64,000 nt of DNA from Martinezella hainanensis (GTDB lineage: Bacteria; Pseudomonadota; Alphaproteobacteria; Rhizobiales; Rhizobiaceae): positions 109,085-173,084 of the forward strand of contig NZ_FMAC01000011.1 of the NCBI RefSeq assembly GCF_900094555.1, in the 5' to 3' direction. Shown here piece by piece: positions 44,294 through 52,618 of the stretch. The first letter of the stretch is position 1, and each line of letters begins with the position of its first letter. Position numbers and translations under genes: made by a program. The notes beneath the pieces are model-generated. The model was given only the letters and a program-made list of their open reading frames with translations. It had not been told where the DNA came from and did no database searches.

Positions 44294-45214
44294 ATGAGAA
44301 ACCTCACCAGATTGAAATCGCTGCAGGCATTGGAAGCAGCCGCAAGGCACGGAAGCTTCGTTGGTGCGTCCACGGAACTCGATGTCACGCCGCCAGCTGT
44401 CGGGCAGCTTGTCCGCTCCCTGGAAGACTGGGTCGGCTATCCGTTGTTCAAACGAACCCGCTCTGGTGCCGAACGGCTGACGCCCGTCGAGGAGGCGCGG
44501 GACGCACTCGACGATATCGCGCAGGGGTTGGACCTCCTTGAGTCCGGGCTGCGAAAACTGCGGGGCCGCAAGGCTCGTTCGGTCGTGGTGGTAACGGCAT
44601 CGCAGGCGCTTGTCGCCAACTGGCTCCTGTCAAGGCTCGAGGACTTTTCGAAAGGCCATCCCAATATCGACGTTCGGCTTGATGTCTCGGATCGCGTGAT
44701 CGACCTGTTCCAGGGAGAGGCCGATATCGGTATCCGATGCGGGCTCGGCTCATGGAAGGGCGTGAAATCCACCTTTCTCATGGGGGAGGAGATCATCGCC
44801 GTCTGCCATAACAAGCTCCTGCCGCCGGACCAGGAAGTCACGGCCGGATGGATCGCCGAGCAGACCCTTATCCATGATGGGACGCCGCACCCCGGCGGGG
44901 ACTTTCCGACCTGGAGTGAATGGCTCGCCCGATCCGGGGCCAATCAACCTCTGGCCGATGGCGGATTGAAGATCAACTCGACTGCGGCCGTCATCCAGGC
45001 CGCTGTGACCGCGCGGGGCGTGGCCCTCGTGCGCAAGGCACTCGTCGCCCAGGAGCTGGAAAGCGGTCGTCTCGTCCATCTCATGCCGGAAGTCCGCTGG
45101 CCCGTGAAATGGGCCTATTACGTGGTCGCATCCGCGAAGGCTCTGCGCCGATACGAGGTAAGTGCGTTCCATGATTGGCTGGCTAGCCGCCACGCGGCAT
45201 CATCAACCGTGTAG
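44294..45214 (+). CDS. LysR family transcriptional regulator (GcvA-like)
   Basis: A 306-residue regulator with a winged helix-turn-helix at about 6-65 (LKSLQALEAAARHGSFVGAS then TPPAVGQLVRSLED) and a periplasmic-binding-like effector domain. The C-terminal pattern WSEWLARSG and INSTAAVIQAAVTARGVALV is that of the GcvA group. The start at 44294 fits the family; a GTG or ATG further upstream (44234) would add 20 residues inside the likely operator region. It probably regulates the divergent SDR operon. Confidence 0.88.
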   Translation: MRNLTRLKSLQALEAAARHGSFVGASTELDVTPPAVGQLVRSLEDWVGYPLFKRTRSGAERLTPVEEARDALDDIAQGLDLLESGLRKLRGRKARSVVVVTASQALVANWLLSRLEDFSKGHPNIDVRLDVSDRVIDLFQGEADIGIRCGLGSWKGVKSTFLMGEEIIAVCHNKLLPPDQEVTAGWIAEQTLIHDGTPHPGGDFPTWSEWLARSGANQPLADGGLKINSTAAVIQAAVTARGVALVRKALVAQELESGRLVHLMPEVRWPVKWAYYVVASAKALRRYEVSAFHDWLASRHAASSTV

Positions 45215-45349
45215 GCAACGTGGCATTTCAGGCCGCTGTCTATATTGAGCGATTAAGGTGAATGCGCATTGCGTAGCGGCGCGATCATCTGAGCGAATAC
45301 AATGACTTCTGGTGCATAGTGGCAGTAGGGATTCATGTCGATCAGCAGG

Positions 45350-46783
45350 CTAGGGCTCTATCCGGGCTATATGATAAATCGACATGGCCTTGCTGACGCC
45401 CTTGAGTTCCGCCTCGTTTTTCGCGAGCGGGTAGGGCGCAATAATTTCCGCCACAGCCGGTGCGCGATACACGTCTTCCGTAATGCAAATCTCATCGCCA
45501 TCGGCAAGGTTCTGCACCCGCGCCGCTATATTCACCGTCTGACCAAAATAATCGAGACGCTCGTTGAGCGTGACCGCGATCGCAGCGCCTCGATGCACGC
45601 CGATCTTGAGGATGAAATCACGTTGCAGGCGATCCCGGTTGAGCTGATCGACCGCCTCGCGCATATCAAGTGCTGCCTGCACCGCATCGGCGGACGTGAA
45701 GAATGCCGCCATTACCGCGTCTCCGATCGTCTTGGTGACGGCGCCATTGTGCCGAACAGTGGCGTCGAGAAGATGCTGGAAGTGCCGCTGTACCTGAATA
45801 TAGGCGTTAAGATCGCCTATCCGCTCGTAGAGCGCCGTGGAGCCCTTGAGATCGGTGAATACGAGGGTAACGTCGAGAACCGCAATGCCCTCTGTGGCAC
45901 TGATCACCTCCGAGCGAAAGAAGTCGCGAAAGGTTTGCGTCGTCAGCAGTCGCTTGCCGGACAGGGACGGCCCGAATTGAAGTCTCTCGCGCTGAAACGT
46001 CGCTGACGGAAGCTGCAGGATGCCGAATACCACGGGCAGTTTACCAGCATTGTGGACTTCGAACACGATCTTCCCGGGCGTGATGTCTGCCGCGGCAGCC
46101 ACGCATTTGCCGCGGTCGAGCATGACCGGCACATGGGGTGGCGTCAAACCCGCCCCCTTTTCGACGGGAAAGAAAAATTGAGCGTCGCTTTCGAAATCCT
46201 GGCCCAGGAGTGCGCCTTCGGTGGCATCAACTTCAAGATTGACCGTAGAACCAGGCTCTATACGGGTAAGCACCCTCACCAGCTGTTTGGCGGCCTCGCT
46301 CCATGGCACCCCGTCCGGCATGACGCCGCCCGATGTCAGCTTATAATGGAAGACGTAATCCCAGGCTGAAAGCTCATCCGGTTGATGGAAGCGGATGCTG
46401 CGCACGGCGGGCGACACCGTAAATGTCACCGTGATGTAATCGTCCAGCGCGGCGTCGTAATCGCTTTGACACAGGTGGCAGTGAAAATGCGTGTGCAGTT
46501 TGCGCAGGCTCCTGAAGCTCTCGACGACGTCCGAGCACATCGGACACACAAGCAGCCAGTCCATATCGAATAATCCAGCCATGCACGCATGGAGAAAAAG
46601 ATCGATCCCTTCAGCCTCGGCAATCGACTTTTCCTTGGCGAACTCAATCGGATTGATGCGATAAAGCGCCTCGTCAGTACCCGAGCGCAGCAGCGTCTCC
46701 AGCCGCGAGACGACGCGCGGGCTCCAGGATTTGGCCGTTTCGACCACGATCAGGCGTTCTTCAAGTTTCTTTTCGTCGATCAT
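45350..46783 (-). CDS. Class III adenylate/guanylate cyclase with DUF5939-type N-terminus
   Basis: A 477-residue cytoplasmic protein. An N-terminal region has a zinc-ribbon-like CPMC...CHLC pair (about 79-105) and a DUF5939-like domain. The C-terminal cyclase domain (about 300-440) keeps the residues for catalysis: VFTDLKGST (first metal Asp), TIGDAVMAAF (second metal Asp) and NIAARV (transition-state Asn and Arg). It should make cAMP from ATP and could couple an unknown input to second-messenger signalling. The start at 46783 is preferred over a longer frame to 46849; neither has a strong ribosome-binding site. Confidence 0.85.
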   Translation of the reverse strand: MIDEKKLEERLIVVETAKSWSPRVVSRLETLLRSGTDEALYRINPIEFAKEKSIAEAEGIDLFLHACMAGLFDMDWLLVCPMCSDVVESFRSLRKLHTHFHCHLCQSDYDAALDDYITVTFTVSPAVRSIRFHQPDELSAWDYVFHYKLTSGGVMPDGVPWSEAAKQLVRVLTRIEPGSTVNLEVDATEGALLGQDFESDAQFFFPVEKGAGLTPPHVPVMLDRGKCVAAAADITPGKIVFEVHNAGKLPVVFGILQLPSATFQRERLQFGPSLSGKRLLTTQTFRDFFRSEVISATEGIAVLDVTLVFTDLKGSTALYERIGDLNAYIQVQRHFQHLLDATVRHNGAVTKTIGDAVMAAFFTSADAVQAALDMREAVDQLNRDRLQRDFILKIGVHRGAAIAVTLNERLDYFGQTVNIAARVQNLADGDEICITEDVYRAPAVAEIIAPYPLAKNEAELKGVSKAMSIYHIARIEP

Positions 46784-46931
46784 CGCACCGCACCGCGATA
46801 AAGCCTCGATCGTCCCCAACGTTCCGTCAGACGTCAATACACAATTCACGAGCTCGAGGCGAGCCCGTCAAGGCTTCTTGCGGGAGGTAGGGAGCAACCC
46901 CCGCACATCCAAGCGGAGCGTCGTTCGATTG

Positions 46932-47894
46932 CTACACCGTCTCGATCGTCCGCGCGATGCAGTACGCCTGACTGATCTTTGCGACTTCCTGGCGCGAGCC
47001 AAAAATCACCGGAACCCGCTGATGCAACGAGGTTGGTTCGATGTCGAGGATAGCGGTCTTCCCGGCGATGGCGGAACCGCCTGCCGCTTCGACCAGAAAG
47101 CCGATCGGATTTGCCTCATAAAGTAGACGCAGGCGGCCGCCGGAAGCGGGTTTGCTTCGATCGGCGGGATAGAGAAAGATTCCGCCGCGGTTGAAGATGC
47201 GATGTGTGTCGGCAACCATCGAACCGACCCAGCGCATATTATAGCCAGGGGTTCCGATGGACCCGTCGACATATTCGGTAATCACGTCGTCCCAAGACGG
47301 GCGGCGTGCCGCATTGATGGCGAATTCCTTGGTTTCCGGGGCGATCCTGGCATCCGCAGTCGTCATCACGTAGACGCCGTGCTGGTCCAGCGTGAAAATC
47401 TGTACGCCATTGCCGATCGCAAGTACCAGATTGGTTTGCGGTCCGTAAGCGGCGTATCCCGCCGCCAGTTGACTGCGGCCGTTTTTCAAAATCTCAGCCG
47501 CGGAGCTCGCCTCGATGATGGAAAAGATCGTTCCGACCGTTACGTTGACGTCAAGATTGGACGATCCATCGAGTGGGTCGAAGATCATCGCATATTCGCC
47601 AGCGGGATGAATGAGCACTTCGGCGTCGAGTTCTTCCGATACCGCGAAAGCAACTGCCGGCGATTTACGGCATGCCTCGAGCATGATCTCGTTGGAAAGT
47701 ATATCGAGCGGCTTCTGCGTCTCGCCCTGGATGTTGATGGCATCCGTTGCACCCGTCAGACCTGACAATGACGAGCTTCTGAGCTTGTCCGAAATCTGCC
47801 GGGTAGCCTCGGCGATATTGCTGAGGATGGTGACCATATCCTCATTCAACAATGTTCCGCTATGGGCATCGAGATACGCTTCGAATGTCGTCAT
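46932..47894 (-). CDS. fbp: Fructose-1,6-bisphosphatase class I
   Basis: A 320-residue enzyme of gluconeogenesis and, in some rhizobia, the Calvin cycle. It hydrolyses fructose-1,6-bisphosphate to fructose-6-phosphate in the cytoplasm. The magnesium motif is DPLDGSSN at about 104-111, with SEELDA upstream and the substrate segment MRWVGSMVADTHRI. The C-terminal PTSLHQRVPVIFGS is typical. The ATG at 47894 follows AGGAG; a TTG one codon earlier is also possible. No other cbb genes are adjacent in the window. It is a single-gene unit after the cyclase. Confidence 0.95.
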   Translation of the reverse strand: MTTFEAYLDAHSGTLLNEDMVTILSNIAEATRQISDKLRSSSLSGLTGATDAINIQGETQKPLDILSNEIMLEACRKSPAVAFAVSEELDAEVLIHPAGEYAMIFDPLDGSSNLDVNVTVGTIFSIIEASSAAEILKNGRSQLAAGYAAYGPQTNLVLAIGNGVQIFTLDQHGVYVMTTADARIAPETKEFAINAARRPSWDDVITEYVDGSIGTPGYNMRWVGSMVADTHRIFNRGGIFLYPADRSKPASGGRLRLLYEANPIGFLVEAAGGSAIAGKTAILDIEPTSLHQRVPVIFGSRQEVAKISQAYCIARTIETV

Positions 47895-48068
47895 CAATGT
47901 TTTTCTCCTGCGGGAGTGGTATCGTTACGGAATTCAAACAACGCCCGGCGAAGTTGAGGCTGAGGCGCAGGCAAGGCGGCCCGCGCGGAGGTCAAAGCCT
48001 TCGACGAAATTCGGACGCAAGCCTCGGATGTCCAAACTCGAAATGATTTCAGCGGAAGGGCATGGCGG

Positions 48069-48242
48069 CTACCAGGCGGTCCGAGCGGTGCCGAGCGCAT
48101 ATGAGAGGCACGACGAAACGTGCACGGCGAGGGGTTTGACGGTGATGGCGCAATTTCCAGGACAGAATAGCTTATGTGCGTTCAGATGCTTCAGCAGCTC
48201 ATCGACAGTGCGTTTGTCTGTAAGCGGAAATGAAATCGTCAT
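48069..48242 (-). CDS. Small hypothetical protein (57 aa)
   Basis: A 57-codon frame with ATG at 48242 and an AGGA ribosome-binding site six bases upstream. The product begins MTISFPLTDKRTVDELLKH and contains a C-P-G-N-C pair, then a hydrophobic segment. No homologue is recognised. It lies in the 900-base gap between the fbp and aminotransferase genes and could be a genuine short gene or a chance frame. Confidence 0.35.
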   Translation of the reverse strand: MTISFPLTDKRTVDELLKHLNAHKLFCPGNCAITVKPLAVHVSSCLSYALGTARTAW

Positions 48243-48289
48243 TGCGCGTTTCCTACAACGGATGGAATAGCGTGGGGCAGTTAGGAGCG

Positions 48290-48410
48290 ATTTTTTTCGC
48301 GCCGCAACAAGAATTTTTAAATGCGCAAATTAAAATCGATTAGCTTCGCATCTCGATTTTTTAAGATCGATTTAAAAAAGTGCGCGATCGAATTTCGATT
48401 GCGGCACGGG
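48290..48410. other. AT-rich stretch with palindromes in the fbp-aminotransferase gap
   Basis: The gap 47895-48795 otherwise lacks a clear gene. This portion is strongly A+T-rich and repeats ATCGATT-like words. ATCGAA-T-TTCGAT at 48387-48399 is a perfect 13-base palindrome. The rest of the gap up to 48795 shows only short, unsupported frames. Confidence 0.4.
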
Positions 48411-48795
48411 GCTCGCGGCCCATGTTGTTGACTCGATATCAGCAAGAAGGAAGCTCTCGATGAGCGCATACGTATCGGCTATTGGCCAAGTCGGCCACGG
48501 CAATTCTGCCCCGGCGGATGTCTGCAAGATCGGGTATCGCAATGTCGATCGAATGACCAAATTTCAGCTGTCTTGATTCCGTCAGGCACCCGGTGCGGCA
48601 CCTACCAGTTCAGGATATACTTACAGTCTGAAGACGGAACTTCCTCCAATGCCCAAGGGGGTGAGTTTCTAGCCGAAGCAGGCAATTTGGTCTGCCGCAA
48701 CGCGTTGTCGTAGTGGTTCAGCAAGATGAAACGATCCCGCTTTGCGCTGGAAAATAGGAATTATTCCATACGACAACCGCATTGCGGAGCCCGTT

Positions 48796-50010
48796 TCATG
48801 CACGATATCGATCGACAAGCGAGACGAGACGTTCCACCGCTGCGACTGCGGCGGCGTGGTCCTGAGAGAAGTTCAGGCGCACGCTGCTGTCGCAGAAGGG
48901 GCTGAACTCGGTGCCAGGCGTTACGATGACGCTCGCCTGCAGCCGGAGGATTCGCACGAAATCCTTGCCGCTTACGGCAAGAGGCGGCAATTGCGGGAAG
49001 ATATAGCTCCCTGCCTCGGTGGTACGAGCCTGAATGCCCTTGGTCGCGCGGAATAGCCTGAGGAGGTCATCGCGAATGGCCTGATGTTGACGCACGCGCT
49101 GATCCATCCAGCCTTCCGGTTCGTTGAACCAAGTCCGGAATACCGCCTGACTATACCCGCCGGCGCGCAACGATACGATCGCCTGCAGTTTTTCCATCCG
49201 GTTGATGATCGCCTTCGAGCCGAAAGCGACGCCCAGGCGGTAACCGCTCAGCGACTCGGTCTTCGACGGACCCATGATGGTGATCACGTTTTCCGCGTCG
49301 ATGGCTTCCGCGCGTAGATGTGCATAGTCGATGCCAGAATAGAGCAGTCGCGAATAAAGCTGGTCGACGATGACGGTCGCGCCATAGCGGCTGGCCAGCG
49401 ATGCGATCGTCTTGATCTCATCGCGCGAATAAACGACGCCAGCCGGGTTGTTCGGGTTGGAAAACAGGAAAACTTTTGCACCAGCCGCAAAAGCATCTTC
49501 CAGTTGACCGAGATCGAGGCCCGCACGACCCTCGGCATTCAGGTAATCCATCTGAATGGGCATCATATGGCCCTCGCAGAATTCCACCAGCTTGCGGTTG
49601 GCGAAATAATCCGGCTGCACCACCGCAACCTTGTCGCCATGCGCGACGGTGGAGGCAACGGCGAGGAACAGCGCGCCTTGCGTGCCGGGTGTCAGAATCA
49701 TGCCGTCGGCGGCATCGATCGGGGCGCCCGTGAAACTTGCAAGACTGGGCGCAAGCTGCTCGCGGATCGAGAGATCACCGCGGTATTCGGTATAGGCCTG
49801 CCTGCCGCCAGCCTCGACACCTGTGGTGAAGACCTCGAAAGAGCCCGGTGTCGGCGTAAACGCATCGACGTCGCCATGGGAAAAATCGACCTCACGCCCC
49901 GCGATCTGTTCGCCGCGCAGCAAAGCTTCGATACCGCCGACCTGCTGCCGCACTTCCTGGCCTGGCGCGGCATCGGTGCCCATGCGCTCGAACTTGGCTT
50001 GAATAGTCAT
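48796..50010 (-). CDS. PLP-dependent aminotransferase class I/II
   Basis: A 404-residue cytoplasmic enzyme. The PLP lysine is in GPSKTESLSGYRLG (about 246-259). Other family landmarks are LTPGTQGALFLA, YFANRKLVEF and SNPNNPAG. It transfers an amino group between an amino acid and a keto acid; the specific substrate is not readable. The start at 50010 is preferred; a GTG-type reading five codons upstream is possible. It is divergent from a LysR gene and near an aspartate-dehydrogenase-like gene, suggesting an amino acid pathway. Confidence 0.9.
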   Translation of the reverse strand: MTIQAKFERMGTDAAPGQEVRQQVGGIEALLRGEQIAGREVDFSHGDVDAFTPTPGSFEVFTTGVEAGGRQAYTEYRGDLSIREQLAPSLASFTGAPIDAADGMILTPGTQGALFLAVASTVAHGDKVAVVQPDYFANRKLVEFCEGHMMPIQMDYLNAEGRAGLDLGQLEDAFAAGAKVFLFSNPNNPAGVVYSRDEIKTIASLASRYGATVIVDQLYSRLLYSGIDYAHLRAEAIDAENVITIMGPSKTESLSGYRLGVAFGSKAIINRMEKLQAIVSLRAGGYSQAVFRTWFNEPEGWMDQRVRQHQAIRDDLLRLFRATKGIQARTTEAGSYIFPQLPPLAVSGKDFVRILRLQASVIVTPGTEFSPFCDSSVRLNFSQDHAAAVAAVERLVSLVDRYRA

Positions 50011-50103
50011 TGAAACTCCCTTCATCGGCGCGAAAGCCGCAAAACTGGAACGTTACGGTACCTTGGTTTTGAAGCAATAAAATATGCTTGCCAGTTTATT
50101 CAG

Positions 50104-50122
50104 AAGATAGAAAATATATCTT
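50104..50122. promoter_or_regulatory. Palindrome at the LysR start, candidate autoregulatory site
   Basis: AAGATA-N7-TATCTT is a perfect 6-bp inverted repeat ending on the base before the LysR ATG, in the 112-bp divergent spacer. It covers the LysR ribosome-binding region, so binding would repress the regulator while allowing control of the aminotransferase. Confidence 0.45.
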
Positions 50123-50992
50123 ATGGATACGAAATTCCTCGAAAGCTTCCTTATCGTCGCCGAATGTGGATCGGTTGCCGAAGCCGCACGGCGCTTGAAT
50201 ATGACGCCGGCGGCAGTCGCTCAGCGCATAAGGGCGCTGGAGACGGAGCTCGGGCAGGCATTGGTTTCTCGTGTCGGACGCACGGTCCGGCCCACGGCCG
50301 CCGGTCTTGCCGTGCAACGCCACGGACCGGCGCTTGTGCGCACGGCGCGAGACCTGCGAGCAATAGCCGCAGGCGATCTCCCGAGCGGGCAACTTCGCCT
50401 CGGAGCGACGGCGACGGCCATGACCGGCCTCATCCCGCAAATTACGGCGACCCTGAGCGAGCGCTTCCGGCAGATCGACTATTTCCTTCAGCCCGGCTCA
50501 TCCGTGAACCTCTATCATGCGGTTTTGTCGGGTGAGCTGGATGCCGCCCTCATCATCGAGCCGCAATTCCCGATTCCGAAAGCATTCGGCTGGTCGACCA
50601 TCCGGCGCGAACCTTTGGTCTTGTTGGCGCCCGCGGAGCTGGAAATTCACGATTTGCATCTGACGCTTACACAGCAGCCCTTTATTCGCTACGACCGCAA
50701 TCAGTGGGGTGGCCAGATCGTCGATCGTTACCTCCGCCGTCATGCCATCAGCGTGCGCGAATGGGCGGAACTGGATGCGCTAGATGCAATTGCGGCGCTG
50801 GTCAGTCGCGGACTGGGCGTCGCGCTTGTTCCCGACTGGGCTCCGCCGTGGCCAGAGGGTCTGCGTCTGCAAAAATATCGAATGGAAGATGGCGAACTTC
50901 GCAATATGGGTGTGCTGTGGGCGAATTCCGGCCCACGGATTGCTGCCATTCGCGCTTTTGTCGAGGCCTGCGAAGGGTTCTCCAAAACTTGA
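50123..50992 (+). CDS. LysR family transcriptional regulator
   Basis: A 289-residue regulator with an N-terminal winged helix (FLIVAECGSVAEAARRLNMTPAAVAQRI at about 7-35) and a LysR substrate-binding domain (about 90-285). It is divergent from the aminotransferase and upstream of an aspartate-dehydrogenase-like gene, so it probably controls one or both. No strong Shine-Dalgarno precedes the ATG; the spacer palindrome ends at the start codon. Confidence 0.9.
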   Translation: MDTKFLESFLIVAECGSVAEAARRLNMTPAAVAQRIRALETELGQALVSRVGRTVRPTAAGLAVQRHGPALVRTARDLRAIAAGDLPSGQLRLGATATAMTGLIPQITATLSERFRQIDYFLQPGSSVNLYHAVLSGELDAALIIEPQFPIPKAFGWSTIRREPLVLLAPAELEIHDLHLTLTQQPFIRYDRNQWGGQIVDRYLRRHAISVREWAELDALDAIAALVSRGLGVALVPDWAPPWPEGLRLQKYRMEDGELRNMGVLWANSGPRIAAIRAFVEACEGFSKT

Positions 50993-51179
50993 ATGACGGC
51001 TGTTTTGAGGTTTCAACCGTACCGGTGCGGCGCGGTAGTGATGTTTTGAAGTACCTTTCGCTTGGCGCCCGAGGCCTAGGAGATGTCGAGGTGCGGTTGC
51101 CGGGGCGTTGAACCCAAATCGCCAAGGCATCGCGACGAACGTCGAGGCCACGGCGTCAGAAATCTATGTAGGGGGAATA

Positions 51180-51947
51180 ATGAAATATAGAACCATAGGA
51201 ATTATTGGCGCAGGCGTGATCGGCAGGAGCCTGTTCGACTATATCAGTAGTCTGGAAGGGGTCGAGATCGCTTATGTTCTCGTATCCGACAAGAACAAAC
51301 ATGCGCAGAATGCCTCCATGGCTGCCTTCGTCACGGATGATGCCGATCATGCGCTCGATCGGAAGGCGGACCTTGTACTCGAATCCGCGACACCGGCTCT
51401 TCTGAGCACGCTGGGACCGGATATCCTTGCCCATTCGGACCTCTGCGGTTTCAGTTGCTCGGCGCTCGCGGATCGCGCTGTGGAAGCGGCGATACATGCG
51501 GCAGCCAGCAAGAGCGGACGGCGTTTCTTCGTCCCGCACGGTGCCGTACTCGGTCTCGATGGTCTGTGCGACGGCCGCGAACAAATCGAAAAGGTTGTGA
51601 TAACCACGACGAAAAGCGGTGCGAGTCTTGGTCAGCCGGCCGATGCCAGGGGAACGCTCTTCGATGGTTCGACCCGCGAGGCCTGCATCAGGTTTCCGCG
51701 CAACGTCAATGTCCATGCTGCCGTTGCGTTTGCGGGCATCGGTTTCGACCGCACCCGCAGCATCGTTGTCGCCGATCCCGATACCAAGGCGATGCGGCAC
51801 CATATAGCGGTTTCCGGCAGGGGTCTCGAATGGGATATTTCGGTGAGTTCGCAGTCGCTCGGCGGGGTGACCGGCTCTTATACCCCGGCTTCGGCCATCG
51901 GATCGCTGAAGCGAATTCTCGGCGACGATGTTTTCGCCAACGCCTAA
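51180..51947 (+). CDS. Aspartate dehydrogenase-like (NadX/DUF108) protein
   Basis: A 255-residue NAD(P)-binding oxidoreductase. The dinucleotide motif GIIGAGVIGRSLFDYI is at the N-terminus, and ESATPALLS, FFVPHGAVLGLDGL and FPRNVNVHAAVAFAGIGFDRTR match the aspartate dehydrogenase family. NadX-type enzymes oxidise L-aspartate to iminoaspartate for NAD synthesis; family relatives may use other amino acids. AGGGGGA before 51180 supports this start over a frame from 51108. The upstream LysR and aminotransferase suggest amino acid metabolism. Confidence 0.85.
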   Translation: MKYRTIGIIGAGVIGRSLFDYISSLEGVEIAYVLVSDKNKHAQNASMAAFVTDDADHALDRKADLVLESATPALLSTLGPDILAHSDLCGFSCSALADRAVEAAIHAAASKSGRRFFVPHGAVLGLDGLCDGREQIEKVVITTTKSGASLGQPADARGTLFDGSTREACIRFPRNVNVHAAVAFAGIGFDRTRSIVVADPDTKAMRHHIAVSGRGLEWDISVSSQSLGGVTGSYTPASAIGSLKRILGDDVFANA

Positions 51948-52135
51948 TGTTGCAAGGCAGCCGAGAACGGCTGTCTTGCAGAATTTAAAGATATGAGAGG
52001 GGGGAGGAGCCAGCTCGGCGGTGCCTCTCCTAAAGTGCGATACGGCAGATAAGATGATCGTCGATGTGGTTGCAGCCGTGAAGGACGATCTTGCTATGTT
52101 CTTGATACGGTGATCGGAAACTTCCTGCCACTGTG

Positions 52136-52141
52136 TATAAT
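52136..52141 (+). promoter_or_regulatory. TATAAT -10-like element upstream of the YcaO operon
   Basis: A perfect TATAAT lies 85 bases before the XRE start. No well-spaced TTGACA element is seen upstream, so the promoter call is weak, but it is the best candidate for the five-gene operon. Confidence 0.3.
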
Positions 52142-52225
52142 TGGCTTTGAGTACATTGCTGGAAGATTGTGAATCCAAGGGAAACCTGCGAACATGAAGG
52201 CAGTTTCTCTTCTGGCGGTTCCCTG

Positions 52226-52609
52226 ATGGACAAAAAAACCGATGCGATCGATGTCGAAGTTGGATTACGCATCCGGTTGCGCCGGGAGGAATTGTCAATT
52301 GCGCAGAATGTACTGGCCGAGAAGCTCCGCATAAGCCCTCAGCAGCTCGATAAATGCGAATGCGGCGTCGAAAAAATCAGTGCTGGCCGCCTGCTGCGCA
52401 TTTCAGAAATCCTCGATGTACCGGTCATGTTTTTCTTCGAAAGTGCATCGGACGACGCCTATCCCTCCAGGGAGGCGCTGGCTGATTTTCGACTTGCGAA
52501 GCATCATAAGGCCGTTCTGCGGACAGCCTTATCCGGGATCGAGGACAAGCGGTTGCGAGCGAAGATCCTGGCTTTCGTGCAATCATCAGAACCCGACAAC
52601 GAGCGCTGA
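52226..52609 (+). CDS. XRE family transcriptional regulator
   Basis: A 127-residue protein with an HTH_3 DNA-binding domain at about 8-65 (LRIRLRREELSIAQNVLAEKL, ISPQQLDKCECGVEKIS) and a C-terminal helical tail. It belongs to the group with a VPVMFFFES segment after the HTH, common in alphaproteobacteria. The ATG at 52226 is preferred over a frame from 52169. It is the first gene of a five-gene operon with SARP/TPR regulator, small protein, YcaO and TfuA, and is probably a local regulator of it. Confidence 0.85.
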   Translation: MDKKTDAIDVEVGLRIRLRREELSIAQNVLAEKLRISPQQLDKCECGVEKISAGRLLRISEILDVPVMFFFESASDDAYPSREALADFRLAKHHKAVLRTALSGIEDKRLRAKILAFVQSSEPDNER

Positions 52610-52618
52610 CCCGGCAAG

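Noticed and set aside
48372..48560. 62-residue minus-strand frame in the fbp-aminotransferase gap
   Set aside because: No ribosome-binding site, overlaps the AT-rich patch, and translation shows no protein-like pattern.
51156..52298. 380-residue minus-strand frame
   Set aside because: Antisense to the aspartate-dehydrogenase-like gene and to the XRE start; low-complexity translation.
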